From assembly GCA_014529385.2 (NCBI GenBank), contig CM043971.1, positions 52,863,209 to 52,927,208 on the forward strand: a DNA stretch of 64,000 nt, read 5' to 3'. The notes under the pieces are model-generated. The model saw nothing but the letters and a program-made list of their open reading frames with translations, ran no database searches and had not been told where the DNA came from. The DNA comes from Adiantum capillus-veneris (lineage: Eukaryota > Streptophyta > Polypodiopsida > Polypodiales > Pteridaceae). A program made the translations under genes and the position numbers. This document shows, piece after piece, positions 1 through 9,755 of the stretch; position 1 is the stretch's first letter, and each line of letters starts with the position of its first letter.

Positions 1-291
1 CAGTAGACGGCAGCGCTCAGTTTTGATTATGAAAAAGTCTTCTTACAAAATGACCTAGGTACCTTATATACTAAGGCTACCTTAGGTTTAACAAAAAATG
101 GGGTTGAAAGGGTCAAATGGCTTTGTATTTACAATCTGGAAGTGCCATTGCACCCCGGCTTCTGAAACTAGAATAACTACTCATTACAAATGACGTTTAT
201 ATCCATAATCCGCAGCATTTCATAACTCGCAAAAGATAAGACTTTGGTACAAAACTTGAGTTATGTTGTGTTGTTCACCCAGCGGTCAGCA
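1..291 (-). repeat. 3' LTR of element A, truncated by window start
   Basis: It matches 10419-10709 nearly base for base. On the minus strand it begins TGCTGACCGC, against TGTTGACCGC in the other copy. The minus-strand TATA-like TATATAA is at 64-70. The remaining roughly 660 bp of this LTR are outside the window. Confidence 0.9.
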
Positions 292-303
292 TTCCCCCCT
301 TCC
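292..303 (-). other. Polypurine tract of element A
   Basis: The minus strand reads GGAAGGGGGGAA directly against the LTR start TG. This is the expected plus-strand primer and fixes the element's orientation. Confidence 0.85.
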
Positions 304-307
304 GCAT

Positions 308-327
308 TCATGTCGTCCCCGACATGA
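308..327 (-). other. Hairpin upstream of the element A polypurine tract
   Basis: Perfect 8-bp inverted repeat (TCATGTCG / CGACATGA) around a 4-nt loop; on the minus strand the core is CG-GGGA-CG. It lies 16 nt from the 3' LTR. An equivalent hairpin with a different stem occupies the same place in elements B, C1, C2, D, G and J. Role unknown. Confidence 0.7.
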
Positions 328-374
328 CCTGATTGTCGATGGCGATGTGGTCTTTGTTGTCGTTTTGTTGTTGG

Positions 375-722
375 AAAGAAAGTATAGACTATAGCCTTTG
401 TAGTAGCTTTTCTTGTTCGTCCAATCCGATGTACATAGTCTTCACATGATTCAGGAAAATCATAATTGATGACGAACTTTATGTCTTTCACATCCACGCT
501 CCGAGCTGCAGCATTTGTTTCTATCATTATAGGTCTACTGCTAGATCTAAATTCAAAAAGAAACCAATGTCGCAAGTGATGGATAGAGAAAGCTCCATCC
601 ATCACTTGCTCCAGCAAATCTGTCAATTCGGAGTATTTGTGATTCTCAAAAACAACTTCTACAATCTGTAGAATTGAGTGATTGGCTTTCTGATCTTGTG
701 AGCCAATGACAACTTTGTAAGG
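375..722 (-). pseudogene. Captured fragment of a DEAD-box RNA helicase (p68/DBP2-like)
   Basis: An open minus-strand frame reads like the C-terminal helicase domain of p68/DBP2-type RNA helicases: an IGSxDxKANHSI-like segment, then MDG, then VDVKDIKFVINYDFPES, then motif VI HRIGRT (residues 66-71 counted from the Met at 626) and YTFF. About 35 residues expected after MDG are missing in two gaps, and motif V is degraded (AARS instead of AARG). Upstream helicase motifs are absent, so no function is expected. The piece sits between the 3' polypurine tract and a 33-bp copy of the LTR start, inside element A. This suggests a host transcript was captured by template switching during reverse transcription. 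Family identity is from recall of the motif pattern. Confidence 0.8.
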
Positions 723-755
723 AGTTATGTTGTGTAGTTGACCCAGCGATCAACA
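723..755 (-). repeat. Stray 33-bp copy of the LTR terminus
   Basis: It matches 10677-10709 (the U3 start on the minus strand) with about three differences, including the terminal CAACA on the plus strand. It borders the captured helicase piece exactly and has no polypurine tract beside it. Confidence 0.7.
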
Positions 756-2411
756 CTTTGCTGTTGTTTTGGCTTCATCTGTTGCACTGCTTGTATCTTT
801 GTCGAACCACAACAAGAACTATGATCCATTAGAGCGGACATCTATCATCGTAACCATTCATCTTTTGAGATCCTCTGATTACTTTTATGTCTGCTCTTCT
901 TCATTGGGGACTTCTTTGTTCCTGTGCAATCATGTTGTTAGTGTTCTCTACAGCTTTGTCATTGTAGGCCATTCTTCGACTCGCCATTGAGGAGAAGTAT
1001 GCTATGATCTCAAATTGGTGCTCCAATTCATTTGTCAATTGATTTGAGTAGCATTTACTTATTGTTGATGTAGAAGGAATATGTACAAGAGGATGGTGAT
1101 AGGTGTCTTTAGATTAGGGTCTAAAACCTGGATGACCAAAGGGAAAAAACCCGGTGGGAAAAAAATGCCTTTGGTATACGCTCTTATTGGAGTTGAGCAG
1201 TTGAACGTGAAGTACATGTTCATGTAAGGTGAGTGCTTGGGTGAAACACGGAAAGAGTGCCTGATGCAAGTGCCAATTATGGGACACTCTATATGCATAT
1301 GAGAAATTTGTCAACAAAGCATGCAATGTGAAAGAAGGAGACGATGGGTGTTTCAAGGAATAAATGTAGCACATGTGACATCAACAGATGTCTCAATAGC
1401 TTCCACCTTTCCAAGAAGGGTTTTCGATGTAGAAGTTTCTCCACTCGTATCTCACTGTGCTCAGTACATAAGTGTCTTTTGGACCTTCTCCTTCACTTCA
1501 CCAGACTTAAGTATTTAGACTTCGACTCTTTTGTTCACCTATACCAGCATGAGCGACATAATGTAAATATGCTCAACTCTTCCAGCTTGAGCAGTACCTA
1601 GAATAGCTAAGACGCTTAGACCACAGAGAATATTACTTGAAGCTTTGGGACTAACACCTCACTCATTTTGTGGCTTAGCTACTCGACTCTGACTTTTATG
1701 ACTTGTCAGTTGCATGATGACACTTCTTTGTGACAAGTTCTTCGGCTATTGTTGTGGCTGCTGAGACATATTTCGTGAAGTTTCATCGTTTTCCTGTACC
1801 TTCTTCTCTTTGTAGTGCTCAGGCCTCTCCTCAGTCTTTTCTTCATGTAGATTATGGATTTTTATTTTTATTTTTTCTTAATAAGAAACAAAGAAAATCT
1901 TAAAACAACTCAACAAAAGAAAAATCATTCAAATAGAAATCTAAATGCTATGTACACTATACACACGTCCCTAGGGGCTCATATATGGATTTTGTCCCCA
2001 TACTCCTCTGTAACACTACTATGAGGGCATATACTCTAAATTTCGTCAAAAATTATCACAATAAAACGCAAAATTTCAATGAATCTCACAAAACATTGCC
2101 CTCTAAAAGTCATAATGTTAGGTCCGCATTCAGAATGCCTCCCCCCTTCCTATTTGGAGTCATCCTTTACGACAGGGTATCGCAAAGGGTATGTGTTGTG
2201 CTTGGGCAATTAAAAGTTGTGCCTATGCAGGCCTTGTAATGTAGCCCTATTATGCATACACAGTCAATGCATGGAAAAGATTTATGTTCTGCAAGATGTG
2301 GGTATAAGCAATTTGCTTATTGGCATTTGTTGGCAAGGCTTCCTATGCTAAGCAATGTAATGGTCTTTGAAGCTCCTGTATCGTTGCTTGATTGAAACGA
2401 CTTGATCTCTT
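756..2411 (-). other. 3' non-coding part of element A
   Basis: About 1.65 kb without a convincing ORF; reading frames are short on both strands. It contains an A/T-rich patch near 1855-1930. No second helicase piece, reverse transcriptase or integrase motif was seen. It lies between the W-I-P-K ORF and the captured helicase segment. Confidence 0.5.
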
Positions 2412-3299
2412 CTAACTGTAGTGTAATCGTAGGAAGAATTGTAAGAATTCAAGTGGCGATGCACTGACAGCACTTTTGTTGGTCTTCTTTGGGACCCATT
2501 TCTTTGCGATTATTGGTTGCTTTGTTGCTGACGCTCGTTTGAGAACCCATACTTGCCCGTGCTTCGTTTGTGTTTGAAGAGACTTCTTTGGGATCCACCT
2601 TTTTGTTGTGTGAGTCGACAGTGGTCTTTGCTTTAGCCCTTGTACGCTTGGTTGGGGGCGGGATTTAGGCTTTGAAAGTTGATACTGTGGTTGTTTTGGA
2701 ATCCAAATGAATTCCTGACTTTTTTGTGCTTGAATCAACTTCTTTGGAGCCCAAACCTGAGTTGTGAAAGCTTGCGACTTTGTGACAATCTTACCCGTTC
2801 GTGCACGCTTTCCTTGTTTTTTTTTTGGTGTTGGATCTTGTGATTTGTCATTAGAGATCTTTGTCTTCTTGATCCATATCTGTTTTTGGCCGATCTGGTT
2901 TTTTGGTATCCAGATTTGTCGAGCTTTCTGGCTTTGACTTGTTGTCCTGTTCTTTTGACCTGTCATGGTTGTTATTGAAGGGGTTGGTGATAGTGATGGC
3001 CTAAGTTGATGATAGGGGATGTCGTAAGATTCATCACTATCGCTACTATCCTCGGCAAGGTTGACTTCTTGTACTTTCCCTTGATTTTTTGGCTAGTAGT
3101 GGAAAGTTACTGTCTGTTTGCTCGTGGGTGGTAGTTTCTTGGAGGACTTTTCTAGCCCATTGATTAGAGCATTGTTAGCTCGTTGCTCTAGTCGTATTCC
3201 TCCTAGCTGAGTCTTTGCATCCTTATTAGGAGCCATGTATGAGGATGCTTGTGGTGGTTGTGTCTTCACCGAGGACTTTGGAATCCACTTTTGATGCAC
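2412..3299 (-). CDS. Lys-rich ORF with repeated W-[IVA]-P-K motifs (element A)
   Basis: One reading frame from Met at 3299 to 2412, broken only by a TAG at 3093-3095. It encodes a very basic Q/K/S/T-rich protein with about eight copies of a tetrapeptide close to WIPK (WIPK, WAPK, WVPK and the variants WIKK, WVLK), spaced 15-35 residues apart. A short acidic stretch (LAEDSSDSDES) lies near the stop. It starts in another frame, overlapping or close to the end of the protease ORF, where reverse transcriptase would normally sit. No enzyme motif is visible. I do not recognise the family; nucleic-acid or protein binding by the repeats is a guess. Confidence 0.55.
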
Positions 3300-3361
3300 T
3301 TTATTCGTGTAGCGATGACATTGATTCCCAGGTCGTTGATCTTCTGGAAGTTCGAAGTGTT

Positions 3362-4627
3362 TTACAGAGTCATAGAACTCGTCGTCTTCTTCATCTTTTG
3401 ATTCTCCACATTTCTTGTTTGCTCCTTATTTCGAGAGCTTGTTGATGTCTGGATCTCTTCGTTTTCCTGGATTACACTTACTGCAAAATAAGGAACGACA
3501 TCATAGCCATTTTCATCACAAAACTTTGTTGTGGGAGCATCCTCCACGGCGCACACGTCCAAAGTAGCCAATATGTGTTCCCATCCAAAAGGCTCTAACT
3601 CTTCTTCAGGAAATGGTTCTGGGATATAGTCCATATCCTCTATAACCCGCTCTAGGATACATTCCTCACGTTTCAAGCTACCACATTGTGAAGCTCCACA
3701 CATCCACAGGTCTTTAGGCTTACCTAACCAAGCTGGAAGTTCTGATCCTGTTACTGTGGTGGAATCAAACTCCTCAACCGGTGTTCTCGTCACATCCCTA
3801 TAGCTATGGTCCCTCAAGTTTATCTTTGTTATGGTTTCCATATGTCTCAGGTATACATGGTCATAACCCCAATCTTGGACCATTTTCAATTGTCGCATGA
3901 ATGGTCTTCCCAGAATGATGTCATAGTTGTTCTTCTTGCCAAAGTCAACAACAGCAAAAGTGTGTTCATATTCAATGCCACAAGAAGTAACAATTACTTT
4001 TTCTAGCAGTCCTAGGGGCTTTTCCTTGTGTCCGTCTGCAAGCTGCAGGGTCATTCGTGTGGATATCAAGGCAGGTTTTCCCCATTTTTTCCAAACCTCT
4101 TTGGTTGCAATGGCCACACCAGCTCCACTGTCAAGGATTGCCATGGTTTTTACACCATTGAATTCCATAGGAAGGGTGGTGTTTCCATCTTCTCCCTCGT
4201 AATACTCGCCTACCTTGTTTAATGGCACTGGCCTAGTAGTTAGTTGAGGCATTTCAAGCTCTTTGATGCCTTCCTCGATTTGAGTCATTGGGGTTTTTAC
4301 ACCAAATTTCTCTAGACATTTACCCACATTAGCCCACATGTTTGGTCTAATTCTGAGCAACTCGACTAACATTATTGTACACGTGACTGGGGTAGATAGA
4401 ATATCTACTAGCCCCTTTGAATCAATGGCCTTGTTGGGAGACAGTCTCTTTGATGGGACTGCAACCACATCTGACTTGGTCTCGTACTCTCCCATGTAGG
4501 ACGGTAGTGTTCTTAGTGAGGGTTGACTATCCATAGATTGTACAGATCCTTTCTCGCCCCAATACGATCGCACGTCCAGATTCATTTGAGATCCAGTCTC
4601 AAATTCCTCTATTGGTGGTAGAAACAC
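3362..4627 (-). CDS. Retroviral-type aspartic protease region (element A)
   Basis: This is the second half of the frame that begins at 5758; only the TGA at 4655-4657 separates the two. The protease core reads NGVKTMAILDSGAGVAIAT, with the catalytic D-S-G-A, and later IILGRPFM, matching the flap-distal ILGxPF motif of retropepsins. N-terminal to it lie about 140 residues without clear domains. C-terminal to it is an acidic tail of about 150 residues. It would mature the Gag polyprotein. No reverse transcriptase follows, unlike in complete Ty3 elements, so this Gag-protease unit is the element's only recognised enzyme. Confidence 0.8.
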   Translation of the reverse strand: MFLPPIEEFETGSQMNLDVRSYWGEKGSVQSMDSQPSLRTLPSYMGEYETKSDVVAVPSKRLSPNKAIDSKGLVDILSTPVTCTIMLVELLRIRPNMWANVGKCLEKFGVKTPMTQIEEGIKELEMPQLTTRPVPLNKVGEYYEGEDGNTTLPMEFNGVKTMAILDSGAGVAIATKEVWKKWGKPALISTRMTLQLADGHKEKPLGLLEKVIVTSCGIEYEHTFAVVDFGKKNNYDIILGRPFMRQLKMVQDWGYDHVYLRHMETITKINLRDHSYRDVTRTPVEEFDSTTVTGSELPAWLGKPKDLWMCGASQCGSLKREECILERVIEDMDYIPEPFPEEELEPFGWEHILATLDVCAVEDAPTTKFCDENGYDVVPYFAVSVIQENEEIQTSTSSRNKEQTRNVENQKMKKTTSSMTL

Positions 4628-4654
4628 TCCTCGTTCATCACCAGTCTTGTCTAC

Positions 4655-5758
4655 TCATCTTCTTAGGTCATCGGCTTCATTGGCCTCTCTGACTTGTTTC
4701 CACAATTCGTCAAGACCATCTATCTCTTTACAATCCTCAGGTATAGCTTGGTGAAATCCCTCGGAAGAGTTATCCCTGGTATTTAGTACTATCCTTGGTT
4801 CTAATGCTGGGTCTTTGAGGGTTGGTCTGTGCTCATGACTAGAATCTAGCTCTTTTAGTTCCTGGTTTGGTGGGATTACTTGTGTAGGCATGACACGGAT
4901 CACATCCTCAGGTTTTGCAACTGGTGGTTCTAGTAAAGCTTGGGCTGTTTGAATCATTTTCTGGCACATTTCAAATTTTTGCTTTTCTAGTTCCGCATAG
5001 GGATATGTCATCCACCTTTGTTCTTGGGTTTGGTTGGTTTTGAGCTTCACATCATAGGCTTTCAAGAGGGCATCTAATGCCTCATTAACCTTCTCTACCA
5101 ACACAGATCCTCCTGAACTAGCACTTCTCGGTTTCTCATCCGTGGATGGTTCTTCTTGAGGTTTAACCATCTGTGTAAGAGAAGGTGCCTCCTTTTCCTC
5201 ATGTTGTTTTATCTTCTCCTCAGCTTCGGTAAGCTTCTCAGCTAGGGATTTTTGCTCTCGTTCCCTGCGTGCTTTCATCCTAGTCTTTCTAGCTTTCCAA
5301 CTATTTCGTTTGCTCTTGGTTTTCTGACTAGGTGCGTCTGTCTTTGGTCCATCATGTGTCTTTGGACTCATGTCACTTTCCGTGTTCTTTGTCTCTGGAT
5401 TCTCATCAGCTTTCTTTTGAGCTTGTGCTCTCGTAACTACTTGAACTGGTACAACATTTTCATTTTCTGAGCTACTTGGGAGCTGAACAATCCCTGATAC
5501 ATTTGTCGTGATTTTCCTGATTTGGTTTGGTTTTTTCGGGCAATCGGGGATCAAGTGAGTGATGCCACACTCAAGACAATAGGCATTCACTTCAATGATC
5601 TCCGTATGAGGACATTGTTTGACCAAGTGGTTGTCACAACTTTTGTGACAATCTGTCTCTGGTTGAGGAGATTCTTTTAGCATTTCCTCTTGGCTATAAG
5701 CAAGCTTTGACCTAGATAAGCCGCTATTTGCAATGAATCGCAATGTCCTTTCGCCCAT
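4655..5758 (-). CDS. Gag C-terminal / zinc-knuckle and coiled-coil region (element A)
   Basis: 367 codons from Met 5758, then TGA at 4655-4657 with the same frame continuing into the protease. Residues about 33-75 hold two Cys/His clusters, CHKSCDNHLVKQC and CLECGITHLIPDC. Both resemble CCHC zinc knuckles but have shortened spacing (C-x3-C-x2-H-x4-C and C-x2-C-x3-H-x4-C). A Lys/Arg/Glu-rich segment (around residues 145-200) looks like a coiled coil. The likely role is nucleic-acid binding by Gag. The single stop may be decay or a read-through site; the sequence alone cannot tell. Confidence 0.7.
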   Translation of the reverse strand: MGERTLRFIANSGLSRSKLAYSQEEMLKESPQPETDCHKSCDNHLVKQCPHTEIIEVNAYCLECGITHLIPDCPKKPNQIRKITTNVSGIVQLPSSSENENVVPVQVVTRAQAQKKADENPETKNTESDMSPKTHDGPKTDAPSQKTKSKRNSWKARKTRMKARREREQKSLAEKLTEAEEKIKQHEEKEAPSLTQMVKPQEEPSTDEKPRSASSGGSVLVEKVNEALDALLKAYDVKLKTNQTQEQRWMTYPYAELEKQKFEMCQKMIQTAQALLEPPVAKPEDVIRVMPTQVIPPNQELKELDSSHEHRPTLKDPALEPRIVLNTRDNSSEGFHQAIPEDCKEIDGLDELWKQVREANEADDLRR

Positions 5759-5993
5759 TTTATACCCTTCTTTATTTCGAATGAAACCCAGGAGGTGGAG
5801 GTTGTACCGGCCTCACCACTCCATGTGTTTCTCTCACATTTTGTTGCTCCGAAGGGTAGTACTCACTTTGGTTGCTATACCACATTGTAGCTGGTACTGG
5901 CGTTGGTTTATTTGATGCTTCCATCATTGGCATGTATCTCATGTCTACCTACATTCTAGTACCTAGCAGTGGAGGTTGTTGTCCTAAGACAAG

Positions 5994-7345
5994 CTATGGC
6001 CTTAAAACTCCTACTGGTCTTGGCGCATTCCCCGTAATGTATCTAGGTGGAGTAGGTGCTTCTGGGATAGGTTGTACATACCTCTCTCTAGCATTTTCCA
6101 TGCTATAATAGCACTCTTCTCCCGTATGGCTCGTCCATTTTCTCTCAATTTCACACCACTTCGGCTCTCCCGAATCAAACCTTACAAGAGGAATCAACCT
6201 CTTGACCAAGTCGTCGATAAGCTTTTCTTGATCAATAGGTGCCGTTGGCTTGTCAATGGACTCAGTTATCTGTGAAACACTGTGCTGAGAGGATGTGTCA
6301 TCTCCTTAACTCTTTAAGTCCTTTTCTTTGTATGCCTCACAGTTATCCACTAGATAAAGAGCTTCTTTGATCAACTCGTTTAGCGTCATCCTCCTTATCA
6401 TATGCAGATCCTTCTGAAGGCCCTCATCTCTCATTCCCTGGATAAAGATCAGCATCAGTCGTGCTTGCATAGGTAATTCCGCTCTCGGACAGAGCTTAAC
6501 ATATCGCTTGAGCCGTAACGATGCTTTGCGTACTGATTCATTCTCTTTCTGTTTGAATCTATGGATTTGCGAGACCGTGTTGTGAGCAATGCCTTTTGGC
6601 AAGAATTCTTCAATAAACTCCTCAAACAGCTCATCTAGGGTCTCAAAATCCCATTTTTTCACCGAGTCAAACCATGTAGCTGCATCATCTTCTAGAGTCA
6701 ATCCAAATCCCGCAAACTGTGTCGCAAAATCTGAAACTTCCTCTGCTCTAATCACTCTTCTAAAAGCCGTTATGTGATCTCTTGGATCTTTATCTCCGGA
6801 GTATTTTCTGTTTACCCATTTCTGGACTTGGGATGGCCTAACTCGTCGATTGTCTACAAGTCTAACCAGAGACTCCCCCAATCTTTCTCTCATTATCGCT
6901 CTTGAAGGGAATCCTGGTGGCTCTCTTCTTGGAATTCCTATAGGAATTCTCGTGTTTGGTGGAGGCATTTGTGGTCCTTCATTGACCAAATTCCATCTCT
7001 TTCTAGTACAGTCTGTGGATTTGTGCTTTCTACAACTCTGTATTCTCGTCCATACTTGTCGACAACTATAGATCTCCATTGACAGTCGACTCCGTATGTG
7101 TAAACATATAAGAGCTTGTAATCCGTTATCTCTTCTAGGTATGGATCTGAGCACCTATAAAGATTGACCTCATTGTCGTCAATGTATCTATATAGTCCTT
7201 CACTCTCATGACCAATCATCCAAACTCTCTCAACAAGATGGGTCTTTATCAATTGCAAGTTTGGAAGATCCATTATGGGAGGATATTCCTCTATCGTCGG
7301 GATCTCCAAGCTTGTGTAAGCTGCGTTTGAATCTAGGGTAGACAT
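5994..7345 (-). pseudogene. gag (capsid domain) of element A, one frameshift and one stop
   Basis: The frame starts at Met 7345, shifts by one base near 6990, and continues to 5994 through a TAA at 6306-6308. The Retrotrans_gag capsid fold is clear: DHITAFRRVIRAEEVSD, WFDSVKKWDFETLDELFEEF, and the MTLNELIKEALYLVDNCE helix. The N-terminal 120 residues (acidic, Tyr-rich) are unrecognised. The C-terminal part is Pro-rich. Gag forms the virus-like particle that packages element RNA. The lesions are single events in an otherwise readable gene, which suggests recent loss. Confidence 0.8.
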
Positions 7346-9737
7346 GATTTCTGGGCTTAAGAGATTTTGCTTGGTTCAAGTAGACTTAGTCCATTGTGTT
7401 CAAGTGCTTTGGTTAGGGAAAAGTCGAAATCCAAAACCGCAACCGTTTCGTCACAATTCTCGCAAATTGTCGTTTTTAGACACCCCTGACTTGCGGAAGA
7501 ATTTTGAGGCCTCAAACGATGTTTTTTTTTCAAAGTTGAACTAAACGGTTGCCGTTGGCATGCATTTAGTTCAAGTTTTGCTCTAAGATCTGTAGAGCCG
7601 CTCTCAGGCTACGTTTTGATATAAAAACTTTTCCGATCCGATACCGTTTGTGAAAGTTATGGCCAAAACAGTGAAATGCAGTTTAGAATGGTCAAAATGA
7701 GTCCAAATTCAATTTTTAAAAAAAGATTTGGGATCTCTGTGACACTGTGAACATTTTTGTATGGTCAAAAGTACAGTTGGACCCTAAAACTGGTCTAGAG
7801 ACATCCTACGTGTAGTATGTCTATATGCTCAGAATTTAACAAAATTTGGTCCAGAGACTCCCCTTAAGTCCAACAACACAATGGTATGCTCAGAATTTCA
7901 TTTGGACCTAAAAATGGCCTTGAGACATCCTACGCGTAGGATGTCTTTTTGCTCAGAATGACTTGAAATTTTCACCCCAGCTTCTCCTTGATGTGCTGAT
8001 CACATTGGTGTGCTCCTAGGTTGGTTTGGAGTCCTAAATCAAGCTGGAGATATCCTACGCGTAGGATGTCTTTTTGCTCTGTTTCAGCTCAAACTTACAC
8101 TGTAGCTTCCCCTTGATGTGCTTAACTCATAGCTATTTTTACTTTTTGATTCTGACACCTATAGGTTGGTCAAATGATCAAGAATTTGTTCCAAAAGCAT
8201 GATGTCTATTTTGATGAATTTCCAAGTCAAACCAGCTCCAAATTGGACCAAATTTGACTAGGAGGCTTGCCTAAGGCTATACAACAGCATGGTATGGTCA
8301 CAGTAGAATTTTGGTCTCAAAATCATGCAATAGACATCCTACGCGTAGGATATCTTTTTGCTCATAATGAACCCAAATTTGAACCACAGACTCTCCTTGA
8401 GGTGCTGATCACTCTGGTATGCTCAGAAATGTGTTTAGAGTCTTAAATCACACAGAAGACATCCTACGCGTAGGATGTCTTTTTGGCCTGTTTGACCCCA
8501 GACTTGTCCCACAGCTTCCCCTTGATGTCAGTAACCCAGTGGTATGCTTAGATTTTGGTTTGGATGACAAAAGACCCCAAAAGTAGCTGTTCTAGCCTTT
8601 TTCAGTCAAAATGCTGAAGTCTGCTCAATCTTCCCTTTCAGTGACCCAAATGAGATGAAATTTATCACATGCACTCAATACAACATTTAGAACATGCCTT
8701 TTAAGTCACCCTATGGTTTGGTCTCAAAAATTATGCCTTGGGCACAATTTGGGTAGGATGTCTGGCAATTCTCGTCTTTTGGCTTTGTCCTGTCAAGATA
8801 TGGTCAAGTTCCCCTTTCCATGTGAAAATAGGGTAAAACCTACCTTCTAAACACACTGGTAACCTCAAATTTTCAAAATTTCCACCAAATCACCCTATAG
8901 ACATCCTACGCGTAGGATGTCTACTACTGATTTTTTGAGACTGAAGTGTCCCTGATGCTTCCTTATGCTCTCAGCAAGTGCAAGTATGCTTCACAATTGC
9001 AAAAACATGCAAAAATCACTCAATTTAAGCTTTTTCTAAAATTTTACATTTTCTGACTCCGCCTTTTGGCTTTTGGTCAACAAAAATAGGGAAAAACACC
9101 CAAGTCAATATGTTACTAGGGTAAAACCTACCCTCTGAACCCACTGGTGCAGTCAGAATTTTCAAGTTTGGTCTCCAGAACCCCCTTGAGACATCCTACG
9201 CGTAGGATGTCTAACTTTACAGAATTGCAGGTTTTCTTCACAGAACCCTTGCAAATGCTCTTTTATATGCACAGCATCAGTCATTCATACAAAAATATCC
9301 ACAAAAGCTTGTTTAATGCATTTTTACCCTCAAAAGCACACTTTTTTGTGATTTCAAATGCAATCAAGCGCTTTAGTAAATAATTCAGTGTTGAATAGCT
9401 CTAGATCGAAATCGGATCACTTACCTAAAGCTACTCCTACAAATCATATGGCGTTTTGCATCTATGAGTAGAAAAACGCTTCACTGCCACACACGGACTA
9501 GTAAACGCTTTTATCACCTCACAAATCACTCGACCACCAACAACTACTCTAATCCACATATCCTAACTAAACCTATCTAGTCGCAGACCCTCGGCAAGAC
9601 ACACGCTTCTTGGCTATCCACTTGATCGCGGAATATCCTCTTCCGGATCCACTTAAGAAAAACGCTTTCTTTAGCCGAAACTAAATCAAGCAACCATCAC
9701 ACGAGTGTTAGTAGGAAACCTACTTAGGTCCTTGTGT
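7346..9737 (-). other. 5' leader of element A
   Basis: About 2.4 kb between the primer site and gag, with no ORF above about 80 codons that looks real. It holds the palindrome repeats described separately. It is far longer than a usual Ty3 leader. Confidence 0.7.
7800..9211. repeat. Seven copies of a 22-bp palindrome in the leader of element A
   Basis: Copies start at 7800, 7924, 8049, 8333, 8458, 8900 and 9190. Four (7924, 8458, 8900, 9190) are perfect palindromes with arm GACATCCTACG. Those at 8049 and 8333 have one change each and that at 7800 has two. Spacings are 124, 125, 284, 125, 442 and 290 bp, so a unit near 125 bp was amplified and then eroded. Related text between copies (CTTGATGTGCTGATCAC, TGGTATGCTCAGAA) repeats as well. 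In RNA each copy can fold on itself or pair with another molecule. Confidence 0.85.
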
Positions 9738-9754
9738 CCCCGGCAGCGGCGCCA
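9738..9754 (-). other. Primer binding site of element A (tRNA-Asp)
   Basis: The plus strand CCCCGGCAGCGGCGCCA matches the 3' end of plant tRNA-Asp(GTC), CCCCGGCAACGGCGCCA, at 16 of 17 positions (from memory). It lies one base from the LTR starting at 9756, as expected for a minus-strand element. Confidence 0.8.
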
Positions 9755-9755
9755 A

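Noticed and set aside
1059-1601. Several ORFs of 65-86 codons on both strands in the 3' region of A
   Set aside because: Overlapping, short, without motifs; no evidence of coding.
7800-9211. Regular palindromes resembling a CRISPR array
   Set aside because: Spacing is irregular (124 to 442 bp), the intervals are themselves related, and the DNA is plant retrotransposon leader.
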